A DNA stretch of 64,000 nt from Nostoc sp. CHAB 5824 (GTDB lineage: Bacteria; Cyanobacteriota; Cyanobacteriia; Cyanobacteriales; Nostocaceae), in NCBI RefSeq assembly GCF_020829665.1, contig NZ_JAIVFT010000011.1, positions 1-64,000 on the forward strand. The letters run 5' to 3'. The notes beneath the pieces are model-generated. The model was given only the letters and a program-made list of their open reading frames with translations, did not search any database and was not told the DNA's origin. The translations under genes and the position numbers were made by a program. Shown here one piece after another: positions 26,132-35,204 of the stretch; position 1 is the first letter of the stretch; every line of letters begins with the position of its first letter.

Positions 26132-29100
26132 TTACAAATTATCTATAATTCGTCCACTCAAGTTTGCAATCATGAATACCAATTGAGTAAGCTCAATCGG
26201 TTTAGCTAGATGCATTTGAAACCCAGCATCAATTGCCATTTGCCGCTCTTGTTCAGTGACATAGGCAGTGATTGCCGCTGCTGGAATTTGTCCGCCAGCT
26301 TCAGCATCAAGCGTTCTGACTTGACGAATCAGGGAGATACCATCCTCATCTGGCATCCCAATATCTGCTAGAAGTACATCATATCTGCGAGGAGATTCAG
26401 TTAGAGCCGCGATCGCTTCCCTTGCCGATGTAACAACCACTACTTCAGCCCCGAAGTCTTCTAACATCCACTTGATTAAGTCGCGGCTATCAGCTTGATC
26501 GTCTACAGCCAAGATGCATAACCCTTCAAGGATAAGGGATGGAGTCTTACCATCTAATGTATCTGGAATCCTTGACAAAATGCTCGGCTCTAAATAATTT
26601 GGCAGTGTAATCTTCGGCGGCATTGAGCGCAGAGGCAGCCTGATGGTGATCGTAGTTCCTTTTCCCTCGCCTGGACTTTGCGCTTGAACTGTTCCACCGT
26701 GAAGTTCTACAAGATGACGGGCGATTGACAAGCCCAATCCAAGCCCCTGACTCGTTTTGCTGCTGCTGGAATTTCCTTGGCGGAAGCGATCAAAAACATA
26801 CGGCAGCAAGTCTGCCCGGATGCCAATTCCTGTGTCGCTGACTTGAATCTGGGCGTGAGTATTTACAGCTTCGAGTATGATTCCCACTCGCCCATCGGCT
26901 GGAGTGAACTTAATCGCGTTAGAAAGTAAATTCCACATAACTTGCTGTAAGCGCTCAAAATCTCCGACAACTGTCGCCGAGTTCAACTGTGAAATAATTT
27001 GAATGCTTTTCGCCTCTGCGGAAAATTCTACAGACTTAATGGCGGCATCCACTACTGAAACTAAATCGATTAGACGAGTGTTTAAATGAAGCTTTCCACT
27101 CGTAATCCGTGCGACATCCAGCATATCATCGATTAATTTAGCTTGCACTTTAGCACTCCGCTCCACCACTTCCCAGGCACGAATGACTGCTGCTTCATCT
27201 AAATTGCGGGTGCGGAAAAGTTGCGCCCAGCCCTGTATAGTATTAAGCGGGTTACGAAGTTCATGGGAGAGATTCGACAGGAATTCGTCTTTAGCTCGGT
27301 TGGCGATTTGGGCCTCTTGACGGGCTGACTGCTCCTGTGCTAAAAGCTTAGATCGCTCTAACTCAAACTGCTTGCGATCGCTAATATCTTCAATCGCCAG
27401 CAAAATCCTTTGGACGTCTCCCTGTTGAATAATTTTCCAACCATTAAGCAGCATGGTTTTCTGCCCAATCTGCTCAAAACGATGCTCTACCTCTAAGTTT
27501 TGAATAGTGGTATCGTTAACCAGAATGTCTTCTAGGATCTGTTGTAGTCCAGGTAGATTCCACTGACCATTCCCTAGTTCAAAAATCAGAGATTGCGTTG
27601 TCTCTGATAGTGAAACCTGAAATGTTTCATAAAACGAGCGATTGGCTTTGTTCACCCGGAAATCAGAATCAAGCACGATTAATGGCACTTGTACCGTCTC
27701 CACAATCGCTTCAGCGTAATTCCGGGCTTGTTTTAAGCTTTCTGCATTACGTTTAAGACCATCAATATCTATTAACACCAACACTATTCCGTCAATCTGG
27801 TTTTCTGTGGTGCGATAAGGACGGATGCGGAGGTTATACCAATGTCCCCCAAAGGTTTGGACTTCTAATTCTTTAATGCTGAGTGTGTCAAGTACCTCTA
27901 AAATTAGAGGTTCTAAATCAGGAATATTCAGATTCGCTCTGATATCGCTCAAAGGTCGTCCAGCATCGGTGGGAATTAAATTGAAAAGCCGTTGCGCCAT
28001 CGGCGTAAAACGTCGAACCCGTAAGTCCGAAGTCAATATCAAAATGGGAATATTGATACTAGCAAGCAAATTCGTCAGATCGTTGTTAACTTGGTGTAAT
28101 TCCTGATTTCGAGAGCGAAGTTCTTCATTAGTTGTGTTGAGTTCTTCGTTGGTTGCCTGAATCTCTTCTTTGGCAGTTTCTAGCTCCTCATTGGTGCTTT
28201 GCAACTCTTCATTGCTGGAGAGGATTTCTTCATTAGCAACTTTCAGGTCTTGATTGATGTGTTCTTGCTCTTGAATCACCGCTTGCAGATATTCTTGAGT
28301 CGCAGCCCTCTCTTGGTTGGCGTTTGCGAGTTCAAGCGTTAGCCGAACAATCTCTCGCTCTAATTCTGGCTGCTCCTGGCTCTCAGGATTTACCGCGTTG
28401 AGGTTGTTAACTACGGGTGGGGCTTCTTCAAATAAAATCAAAAAGTAAAATTCTTCGTCGGTCGAAGGCTTGAATGGAATCACCTCAATATTGATGATTT
28501 TTGAAAGATTGCCCTCTTCAAGTCGTAACTCTTGCTTTTTAACTAGATTTTTTTGCCGTTGTGCCTGATAAATGGCGGCGCGTAGCTCTACGAGCAAGCC
28601 TTGGCGCACCATTTTAAATAAGTTGAGACTCGCTTTCCCAGGTACAAGTTTTAAGTAGAGATCGATTTCTCCCCGAAGTTGCAGCACCTCCATCTTGTTG
28701 TTGATTACTACACCCACTGGGGCATAGCGATTCAAGATCAGTTGATCGGTTTTTCTATCTAAATCAAACTCCTCTGATGGATTCTCATTGGTCGGCTTAG
28801 GTTCCTCTATTTTTGCTACTGGATAATTGCTGGTAGCGAACGAAAGAATTGGACGATTTGCAGTTAGCTTCTTGGCATAAATTTTATACTTTTTGTCAAT
28901 CAGAGTAAACAACTCCGAATATTTACCTGTGCTTTCTGAAGTCCCTAGCACCAGAAAGCCTGTCGGGTTGAGACTGTAATGAAAGACGGGCAGTATCCGT
29001 TTTTGCAAGGTTTCGTCCAAGTAAATCAGTACATTCCGACAGCTAACTAAATCTAAGTTAGAAAAAGGGGGGTCACTGCTCAAGTCTTGTCGGGCAAACA

Positions 29101-30364
29101 CACACAGTTCGCGTACAGCTTTGCTAATTTGATATCCACCGCCTTCAATGGCATTAAAGAATCTGCGACGGCGCTCTGGTGAAACCTCCACCATTTGATT
29201 CTCTGCATAAATGCCCGATCTAGCTTTCTCAATCGCTATCTCACTGATGTCTGTGGCAAAAATCTGAATCGACGGTGGGGTTACTTTATCTGACAAAAAC
29301 TCCAGCAAAGAGATGGCGATCGAATACACTTCTTCGCCCGTGGAACACCCCGCCACCCAAATCCGAATCGGCAACTCTAACGATTTGTTTTTCGTGATGG
29401 TGGGAAAGACTCGCTTTTTCAACACTTCAAAGGCTTCGGGATCGCGGAAAAAATAGGTGACGTGGATCAGAATTTCTTCATAGAGGGCTTTGATTTCACC
29501 TGGATTGTTTTGCAAATACTTGGCATAATCCTCTAACTTTTCTAATTTATACAACAGCATTCGGCGCTGGATTCGGCGATCAAGGGTATTAGGCTTGTAG
29601 TGGCTGAAGTCAACGCCAGTTGTTGATCGCAATAACACAAAAATAGTCCCAAGGGCATCTACTAGTTCGGGCAATTTTTCAACCGCGATCAGCGGCACTG
29701 AGTCCGAAATCAAAGGATTGCGACTGAGGTTTGCTAGTTCCTCGGCAATTTTTTGAGGCGGCAGCACAAAATCAACATTCCCTGTGGCAACAGCGGTATT
29801 GGGCATACTATCGAATTTTGCCGTGTCTTCACACTGAGCAAAAGTCACGCCTCCGGCTGCCTTGATTGCCTTTAGCCCCAACGCACCATCTCCATCCGAT
29901 CCAGATAGAACCACTGCGATCGCTTTGTGCCCTCGATCCGTTGCTAATGAACTAAAGAACGCATCAGCAGGCATATATTTCCCCTGAATTCTCTCTCGCG
30001 GCGTGAGTTGCAACACCCCACCAGACAACATCATCTTAGTGTTAGGGGGAATAATGTAGACCTGGTTCGGTTCTACAGTCACGCCGTCTTGCACTTCAGT
30101 GACGGGCATTTGAGTTGTTCTTGCCAGAATCTCGCTCAACAGACTCTTGTGGTTAGGATCTAAGTGTTGAATCAGCACAAATGCCATCCCTGTATCGTCA
30201 AGCAAATGACTGAGTAACTGCGTAAATGCCTCTAATCCACCCGCAGAGGCGGCAATGCCAACAATGGGAAATAAAACATCTGTATTGTCAAGCTGTTCTA
30301 CGTCGAACGCTTTATCAGCGGCAGATTCAGATACAGGTTGCTCAGAGGATTGATCGGATGTCAT
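26132..30364 (-). CDS. CheB-CheR-PAS-histidine kinase-REC fusion protein
   Basis: A 1410-residue cytoplasmic multidomain signal protein. In order: CheB methylesterase (about 30-215, GIAASAGGLEAF and LSGSDGDG), CheR methyltransferase (about 230-490, WVAGCSTGEEVYS and CRNVLIYL), a linker, a strong coiled coil made of repeated NEEL/TNEEL units (about 680-770), two PAS-like domains, a HisKA domain with LSHELRNP, an HATPase_c domain with DTGIGI and GLGLGLS, and a C-terminal REC domain with LADIGMPDEDG. Fusions of this order are common in cyanobacteria and proteobacteria; signal and target are unknown. All kinase and receiver motifs look intact. The start ATG at 30364 fits the family. Confidence 0.92.
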   Translation of the reverse strand: MTSDQSSEQPVSESAADKAFDVEQLDNTDVLFPIVGIAASAGGLEAFTQLLSHLLDDTGMAFVLIQHLDPNHKSLLSEILARTTQMPVTEVQDGVTVEPNQVYIIPPNTKMMLSGGVLQLTPRERIQGKYMPADAFFSSLATDRGHKAIAVVLSGSDGDGALGLKAIKAAGGVTFAQCEDTAKFDSMPNTAVATGNVDFVLPPQKIAEELANLSRNPLISDSVPLIAVEKLPELVDALGTIFVLLRSTTGVDFSHYKPNTLDRRIQRRMLLYKLEKLEDYAKYLQNNPGEIKALYEEILIHVTYFFRDPEAFEVLKKRVFPTITKNKSLELPIRIWVAGCSTGEEVYSIAISLLEFLSDKVTPPSIQIFATDISEIAIEKARSGIYAENQMVEVSPERRRRFFNAIEGGGYQISKAVRELCVFARQDLSSDPPFSNLDLVSCRNVLIYLDETLQKRILPVFHYSLNPTGFLVLGTSESTGKYSELFTLIDKKYKIYAKKLTANRPILSFATSNYPVAKIEEPKPTNENPSEEFDLDRKTDQLILNRYAPVGVVINNKMEVLQLRGEIDLYLKLVPGKASLNLFKMVRQGLLVELRAAIYQAQRQKNLVKKQELRLEEGNLSKIINIEVIPFKPSTDEEFYFLILFEEAPPVVNNLNAVNPESQEQPELEREIVRLTLELANANQERAATQEYLQAVIQEQEHINQDLKVANEEILSSNEELQSTNEELETAKEEIQATNEELNTTNEELRSRNQELHQVNNDLTNLLASINIPILILTSDLRVRRFTPMAQRLFNLIPTDAGRPLSDIRANLNIPDLEPLILEVLDTLSIKELEVQTFGGHWYNLRIRPYRTTENQIDGIVLVLIDIDGLKRNAESLKQARNYAEAIVETVQVPLIVLDSDFRVNKANRSFYETFQVSLSETTQSLIFELGNGQWNLPGLQQILEDILVNDTTIQNLEVEHRFEQIGQKTMLLNGWKIIQQGDVQRILLAIEDISDRKQFELERSKLLAQEQSARQEAQIANRAKDEFLSNLSHELRNPLNTIQGWAQLFRTRNLDEAAVIRAWEVVERSAKVQAKLIDDMLDVARITSGKLHLNTRLIDLVSVVDAAIKSVEFSAEAKSIQIISQLNSATVVGDFERLQQVMWNLLSNAIKFTPADGRVGIILEAVNTHAQIQVSDTGIGIRADLLPYVFDRFRQGNSSSSKTSQGLGLGLSIARHLVELHGGTVQAQSPGEGKGTTITIRLPLRSMPPKITLPNYLEPSILSRIPDTLDGKTPSLILEGLCILAVDDQADSRDLIKWMLEDFGAEVVVVTSAREAIAALTESPRRYDVLLADIGMPDEDGISLIRQVRTLDAEAGGQIPAAAITAYVTEQERQMAIDAGFQMHLAKPIELTQLVFMIANLSGRIIDNL

Positions 30365-30594
30365 AGGATGAAGTCTAGCATCGCAATAGTTTGGCAGATC
30401 AGGTTTATATTTTAGGTTAATTTACTTACTTGCTCTGTATTTAATAATAGTTTGAGTACAAATCAAATAAGTCAAGGCTCATTCGATGAATTAAGCTCTC
30501 AAATCACGCCTAGTTCTCATTTTTTCGATTTTTGCCTTAGCACCAAGAAAAGAGGAAAAGGGACAGTTCTTGCTCTTAGCTGGGGAAAGAACCC

Positions 30595-30692
30595 CATAAA
30601 TAAATTTAGGGCTGCTTAAAACCTGGACGCATTATTTAGGAGTGCTTTGCATCTCGAAATAAATATTTTTGTTTTGAGCATAAATAAATTTA
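30595..30692. repeat. Dispersed element bounded by CATAAATAAATTTA direct repeats (copy 1)
   Basis: CATAAATAAATTTA occurs at 30595-30608 and again at 30679-30692, 84 bases apart. The inside includes GGACGCATTATTT and ATCTCGAAATAAATATTTTT. The same arrangement with the same 84-base spacing is found inverted at 52427-52524. Confidence 0.8.
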
Positions 30693-31001
30693 CTTGCTCT
30701 GAACCCTTTTTGCTGGGGGAATTCTAAATCCTCCCCCTTGCAAGAGCAGCTCCCTGATCCCCTGCTTCTTCGGTCAGTCTGAGAAATATGAAATTCTTTT
30801 CTCTTATGCATTAACAAAGTTATAAGATAATTAACTTGGAAAACACAGATCGTTCATTTGTTAAAGTATTGCACAATTAGAGAAACTAGCAAACCTTCTA
30901 CAGCACAGTATAATTTTGATCCCTACACCTTGTTTTTACTCTCTCAGCCCAAGTTGGGGAAATGCAACGGATTAGCTGAGATATTGCCAAAGAGTTTGCA
31001 T

Positions 31002-31107
31002 TATAGCGGTTCCCACTCAGATGCGGTACAACATTATATCGCAAGGTGTAGGGGCACGGCATGCCGTGCCCCTACGGGTGTACCTCACGTAAACGAGAAC
31101 CGCTATA
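31002..31107. repeat. Miniature palindromic element, TAGCGGTT family (copy 2)
   Basis: A 106-base full-length copy running TATAGCGGTTCCC to GAGAACCGCTATA, in the opposite orientation to 17260-17361 and 63892-63997. Confidence 0.88.
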
Positions 31108-31529
31108 TAGCATAAGTCGATCTTTGCTACAGGTAAATATCCGAACAGAAGTAGTACTAACTTAATATTAACAAGAAAATGGCGGGTCTGAATCCTCCAC
31201 TGATTGCATTCTGACCGCAGGCGGAGCGTCTTTGGCTTTGCTCCTGTATTCTAACTTCTGAATTCTTTTTCAAAACCTTATCAACACTTAGTGTAAGAAG
31301 TAAAGCATTGAAGAAATTGAAATAAGCCTGGACATGAACAAACCTGCGATTCACTGAATGCTTTACAGAGAGCAGAGAGGACAATTAACTTGAGGTTTTT
31401 AATGTCCACAAACTGAGCATTTTATAACTCGCTTTCAAACTCGAATATTGGGAAAATTTAGCAATTTTATATTTTCATCTAATATCCCCAACAGATAAGC
31501 TATAAATTATAAACAATTTAATTTTTTTT

Positions 31530-31628
31530 TTAAATCCAAATCAATGCTAAAAAGTAAGAAGCTAGAATAAATCCAATACCAATAATTCCGCTACTCAAAA
31601 GCAAAACTAATTGAGCTAAAACCCACAT
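31530..31628 (-). CDS. Small single-span membrane protein (32 residues)
   Basis: A 32-residue, strongly hydrophobic protein, starting MWVLAQLVLL and ending YFLALIWI, predicted as one membrane helix. The ATG at 31628 is preceded by CAGGAG with seven bases of spacing, a better ribosome binding site than most genes here. The frame is open upstream to 31718, but those residues are polar and lack a binding site. I do not recognise the family; it does not match the photosystem or cytochrome b6f small subunits I know. The gene sits downstream of the REC gene on the same strand, about 130 bases away. Confidence 0.55.
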   Translation of the reverse strand: MWVLAQLVLLLSSGIIGIGFILASYFLALIWI

Positions 31629-31757
31629 TTTATAACTCCTGAGATTAATCCTATCGTTTATTAAGTTCCTTGGTAGCATTTCAAAAACTAATAAATAACC
31701 CATATCATTGCTTCTCAAAGCTTAGACTACTATATCTAAAATATTAATTAGAGCTAG

Positions 31758-32201
31758 TTAGCATGAGGTCGAATAAGGATTATTAGCAATTGCTAAAATG
31801 CCAAGCACAGCAACGAAATCATCAATAACTACGGGTTTAGCAAAACATAGACTAAACCCAGCTAAAAGAGCATGTTGATACATATCTTCAGTTACAACGC
31901 CTGTCAAGGCGATCGCTGGTACTACTTTGCCTCGTTCTCCCGTAAGTGTTCTCACTTGCTGAATCAGAGCATAGCCATCCTCATCTGACGAGGAAATATC
32001 ACTCAAGAGGACATCAGGTTGCCATTGCACAAACATTTCCAAAGCTTGCTCTCCTAAAAATGCCGCTTGTACATTCACACCATAGGATTGCAACATCGGC
32101 GTGAACGAATTGCAGAAATTGACATCATTATCTACAAGAAGTACTCGTAGCCCTTGAAGAAATGAAGGATTATTAGGAAATCTATTATTTAGATACATCA
32201 C
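31758..32201 (-). CDS. Single-domain response regulator (REC)
   Basis: A 147-residue CheY-like receiver without output domain. The strand-1 acidic residues (VLLVDND) and phospho-acceptor in LLSDISSSDEDGY are present, and the conserved lysine lies in CFAKP. Its closest visible relative is the REC domain of the CheB-CheR kinase, so it may be a partner of that kinase, about 1.4 kb away and on the same strand. The start at 32201 is the first of two ATG codons. Confidence 0.8.
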   Translation of the reverse strand: MMYLNNRFPNNPSFLQGLRVLLVDNDVNFCNSFTPMLQSYGVNVQAAFLGEQALEMFVQWQPDVLLSDISSSDEDGYALIQQVRTLTGERGKVVPAIALTGVVTEDMYQHALLAGFSLCFAKPVVIDDFVAVLGILAIANNPYSTSC

Positions 32202-33187
32202 AGTTCCAAAATTGAGATTTTCTTAAGCTTTGTAATGTCGTTAAGTAGTACATCTATTGTGCTTGCTTAAAGTTCAATAAACGTCTCATCAGTAGGCACA
32301 AAAACAGTAAACGGGCTATTACTTTTGAAAGTGTCTACTTCCTAAGCAGCTTTGATTGCAGCAAGTAGGGTACTAGGAACTTCCAAATAAAAAAATATCC
32401 TATCCCTGCGGGACGCTACGCGTAGCAAGATCCCCAAAGGGGTACGCTCTTAGGGCAGGGGAGCAGGGGGAGGAAAAGTTGTTTTGATTCTAAAAATTGG
32501 ATAATTTGCTTTTTGGAGTTCCCCTAAAGACACTAGCTTTTATGGCAGCATCGCCAATATCAACTATTTATTTGAACCACCCAACATAATTTTTCTTAAC
32601 AATTTTTACTTTAACATCCTATTGTTAAAATTCATGTTTTAAAAAGTGTTTTAATAACGTATAATTTGTATATTTTGTATAAATTTAGCAAAAAACTTTA
32701 TGATAAAAAATATTTAAATTATTCTCATGCTCGGTAACTACTGCTATTAATATTGATTATGTCTAAAGAAGTAGAATTTTTCTATCGTTTAGTAGTATTA
32801 AAACAACTTTCAACAATATATAATATACTTGGTTCTCCTAGATGAGCGCAGTCCCTTTTGTGAAATTTGCATCTGCGGCTTCCTTTTCGAGGATGATATC
32901 GAACCTCTAGATAACTCATTTTTGGAACAGCTTAAAGGCCAATACGCTTGGGTTAAGGAGAATTGTAGCTACTGTTTTAAAAGTCAAGCGACGCCGAATA
33001 GCCCACACTTCGACATACTTCGACTGCGCTCAGTACAAGAAGCTCAGTGACCATCGTAGACATCGCTTTGTTTGTGGAGATTTATGAAAGCGATGCCGTA
33101 CCCCTACGGGGAAGCAAGCTACGCGGAGCGTCTCCAAGAGTTGGCGGGCTACGCCGGAGCACCTGTGTACTTGATTGCGGTGCGACA
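32202..33187. other. Intergenic region without a supported gene
   Basis: AT-rich from 32560 to 32830. Palindromic fragments occur at about 32408-32460 (GGGACGCTACGCGTAGC) and 33093-33165 (GCAAGCTACGCGGAGCGTCT). An open frame from 32829 would need TTG and ends in repeat-like sequence, so it is not called. Confidence 0.45.
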
Positions 33188-33502
33188 GTACCTCAAAATG
33201 ACTTTGAAGTACCTCAAAACGACTTTGAAGTACCTCAAAATGACTTTGAAGTACCTCAAAACGACTTTGAAGTACCTCAAAACGACTTTGAAGTACCTTA
33301 AAACGACTTTGAAGTACCTCAACACGACTTTGAAGTACCTCAAAACGACTTTGAAGTACCTCAACACGACTTTGAAGTACCTCAACACGACTTTGAAGTA
33401 CCTCAACACGACTTTGAAGTACCTCAAAACGACTTTGAAGTACCTCAACACGACTTTGAAGTACCTCAACACGACTTTGAAGTACCTCAACATGACTTCG
33501 AG
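33188..33502. repeat. Minisatellite, 15 units of 21 bases
   Basis: Fifteen exact-length units beginning GTACCTCAAAACGACTTTG, with point variation only at two or three positions (AAAAT, AAAAC, AACAC). Frames stay open through it on both strands: heptads VPQNDFE and KYLKTTL are read rightward, VLRYFKV leftward. No start signal or conserved flank supports translation. Confidence 0.95.
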
Positions 33503-33891
33503 GTATCTATTGCTTATATAGCAGTCCTAAATGATTCGTGAGAATTTGAGATCGTTTTAACCCCCCTATAGTCCCCCCGATGAAGAAGCTATGCGTTACC
33601 CACATCTTTCTTTACAATCTTGAAAGCCATGTTTTATAACCATCTTAGACACTGAGGAGTTAGGCAGACTTGACAAAATCGCTTTTAATATTCTTGCTAA
33701 AACTGCGTTTTTATTGAGAATGGACAACGAGCGAATAAGGGTTATAAAAACGTGAGTCAATACTCTCGCAAATGTTAAGAAAGATCCGGGTAATGGATAG
33801 GATAAAGAAGGGGGACGAAGGTAGGGTTGAACTTTAGTGTTACCCAACAAACCCGGAAAAATGTTGGGTTACCCTTCGGGAAGCAATTGCG
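33503..33891. other. Intergenic region after the minisatellite
   Basis: Nothing identified as a gene. A CAACAAACCCGG...CCGGGTTTGTTG-like hairpin near 33845-33870 (AACAAACCC and GTTGGGTT) could serve as a terminator for the LarA-homologue operon arriving from the right. The end of the region contains repeat DNA that continues into that gene. Confidence 0.45.
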
Positions 33892-35202
33892 TTAGCAAAG
33901 CGGGGCGGTCGCTTTTAGCGTCTCCAAGAGTTGCCCATTGTGAATTGGTATTAGACGGTATAGTATTTCGCCAGCCTTTGGTACAAGCAAGATACCTTCA
34001 TCCTCACGGTTAGCCCATTCAGTAGGTCGAATGGTAGCCGGATCGAGATAATTCAAGTTATGAGCAGCACAGCGTTCAGCAGAAATACCAGTAGCTAAAG
34101 TGACGCGAATCCGCGCTTGTTCCCCTTCTATGGGATCAAACGTACCCATACCTTTTAAGTGGGTACTATGAGCCAGCACTCCACCGGGATAGGCTTGGAA
34201 TTTATCCCACTGTTTGAGGAAGTAATCCCGCACATGATAACCAATTTGGGCTAGGATTTCGCCATATGTATAGCTAAACTCGGTAATGTGAGGGGCATAT
34301 ATAATTACTTCGCCTCCGTCGGCCACTACTGGTTCTAGCTTGTACATTCCTTTAGCCGCTGTCCAAATGTCATCATACATTTGGGGCATTACTGAAAGCA
34401 CTTGTTTAAAAGGCTGATTTACATATTTAATATGCAGTTTGGCTGATAATTTGGCAGCCGCTTCCCAGGCTGACTCTGGTTTATCTATATAAAGTCCAGC
34501 TAGCTGATTCGTTTTTGGTGCAACCACCATTGCTAGGCAAAGCTTCGGGGTAGAAATCAGGCTAGCGGCTCGGTTAATCAAACGCCGAACTGGTGTTATT
34601 CCCGGTGTACCAATAATTTCGTAACAGGTGATTAAAGCACCTAACCAGTGTGATATATCTATTACTTCCTGACCACCAATACCGGGAAAAAAGTATTTGT
34701 TTCCACCAGAGAAACCGACAACTTCGTGGGGAAAGACCGGGCCGCAAATCATTATTAGATCGTACTGTGTTACAAGCTTGTTAACACGGACTTCAACTGC
34801 TTGATGTAACATCCCACGGCTGATTTCTGCTATTTCATCTGCCGAAATTACTCCACAAGAGATAAAAGTATCCGGCTCATGCCAAAGGTGGTTAAAGACG
34901 CGAACTTTTTTAAAAGTTGTCTCTCGCTCCTGGTGTGTCACCCCCACCAAGTGATTGATTTGTTCCTGACTCATGGGATTATGTGTACCCAGAGCAATCA
35001 AAAAATCCAGAGCTGCAACTCTTTTACTCAACTCCTGATGAAGCAATCGAAACATTTGAGGGATGGGAGCAGTGCGCGTACCATCTGGAATTAACACCAA
35101 AATGCGCTGTCCATCTAACTTGGGGTTTGCTAAAGCTTGATGAACTAGCCCGGAAACTTGCTCATCTGAAAGTGTTCCGTTATTTACAGCCAGTGAATAC
35201 AT
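33892..35202 (-). CDS. LarA-family nickel-dependent hydroxyacid racemase/epimerase homologue; candidate D-mannonate/D-gluconate 2-epimerase
   Basis: A 436-residue LarA-superfamily protein. The family uses a nickel-pincer nucleotide (NPN) to racemise or epimerise 2-hydroxyacids. Residues in equivalent positions to LarA active-site residues are visible: R43 in PDGTRTAP, H74 in ALGTHNP, H159 and K169 in PHEVVGFSGGNK, and H185. The spacing 159-169-185 equals the 174-184-200 spacing of Lactobacillus LarA. Context suggests the substrate: two bases after an SDR of the fructuronate reductase type, with uxaC upstream and gluconate kinase nearby. D-mannonate and D-gluconate differ only at C2, and a D-gluconate 2-epimerase is known in this superfamily. 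The last 18 codons are repeat-derived. NPN synthesis genes (larBCE) are not in the window. Confidence 0.8.
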   Translation of the reverse strand: MYSLAVNNGTLSDEQVSGLVHQALANPKLDGQRILVLIPDGTRTAPIPQMFRLLHQELSKRVAALDFLIALGTHNPMSQEQINHLVGVTHQERETTFKKVRVFNHLWHEPDTFISCGVISADEIAEISRGMLHQAVEVRVNKLVTQYDLIMICGPVFPHEVVGFSGGNKYFFPGIGGQEVIDISHWLGALITCYEIIGTPGITPVRRLINRAASLISTPKLCLAMVVAPKTNQLAGLYIDKPESAWEAAAKLSAKLHIKYVNQPFKQVLSVMPQMYDDIWTAAKGMYKLEPVVADGGEVIIYAPHITEFSYTYGEILAQIGYHVRDYFLKQWDKFQAYPGGVLAHSTHLKGMGTFDPIEGEQARIRVTLATGISAERCAAHNLNYLDPATIRPTEWANREDEGILLVPKAGEILYRLIPIHNGQLLETLKATAPLC

Positions 35203-35204
35203 TA

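Larger units (their letters stand above)
30365..31529. other. Long intergenic region with two repeat elements
   Basis: No convincing gene. It contains an 84-base-period element at 30595-30692 and a full TAGCGGTT-family element at 31002-31107. The stretch 31190-31260 contains GC-rich palindromic fragments. The promoter of the CheB-CheR kinase should lie near 30370-30480. Confidence 0.5.

Noticed and set aside
30632..30817. 61-codon frame on the minus strand
   Set aside because: Lies within the 84-base-period element and its G/C-rich flank; explained by repeat DNA.
32829..33050. Open frame of 73 codons starting with TTG
   Set aside because: Weak start and a C-terminal part made of a common repeat-like sequence (ACTTCGAC...GCTCAGTGACC); no recognisable domain.
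33047..33521. Long open frames on both strands through the 21-base array
   Set aside because: Openness follows from the period being a multiple of three; no start signals or non-repeat conserved part.
33596..33850. 84-codon frame on the minus strand
   Set aside because: No ribosome binding site or recognisable family; ends in ordinary intergenic sequence.
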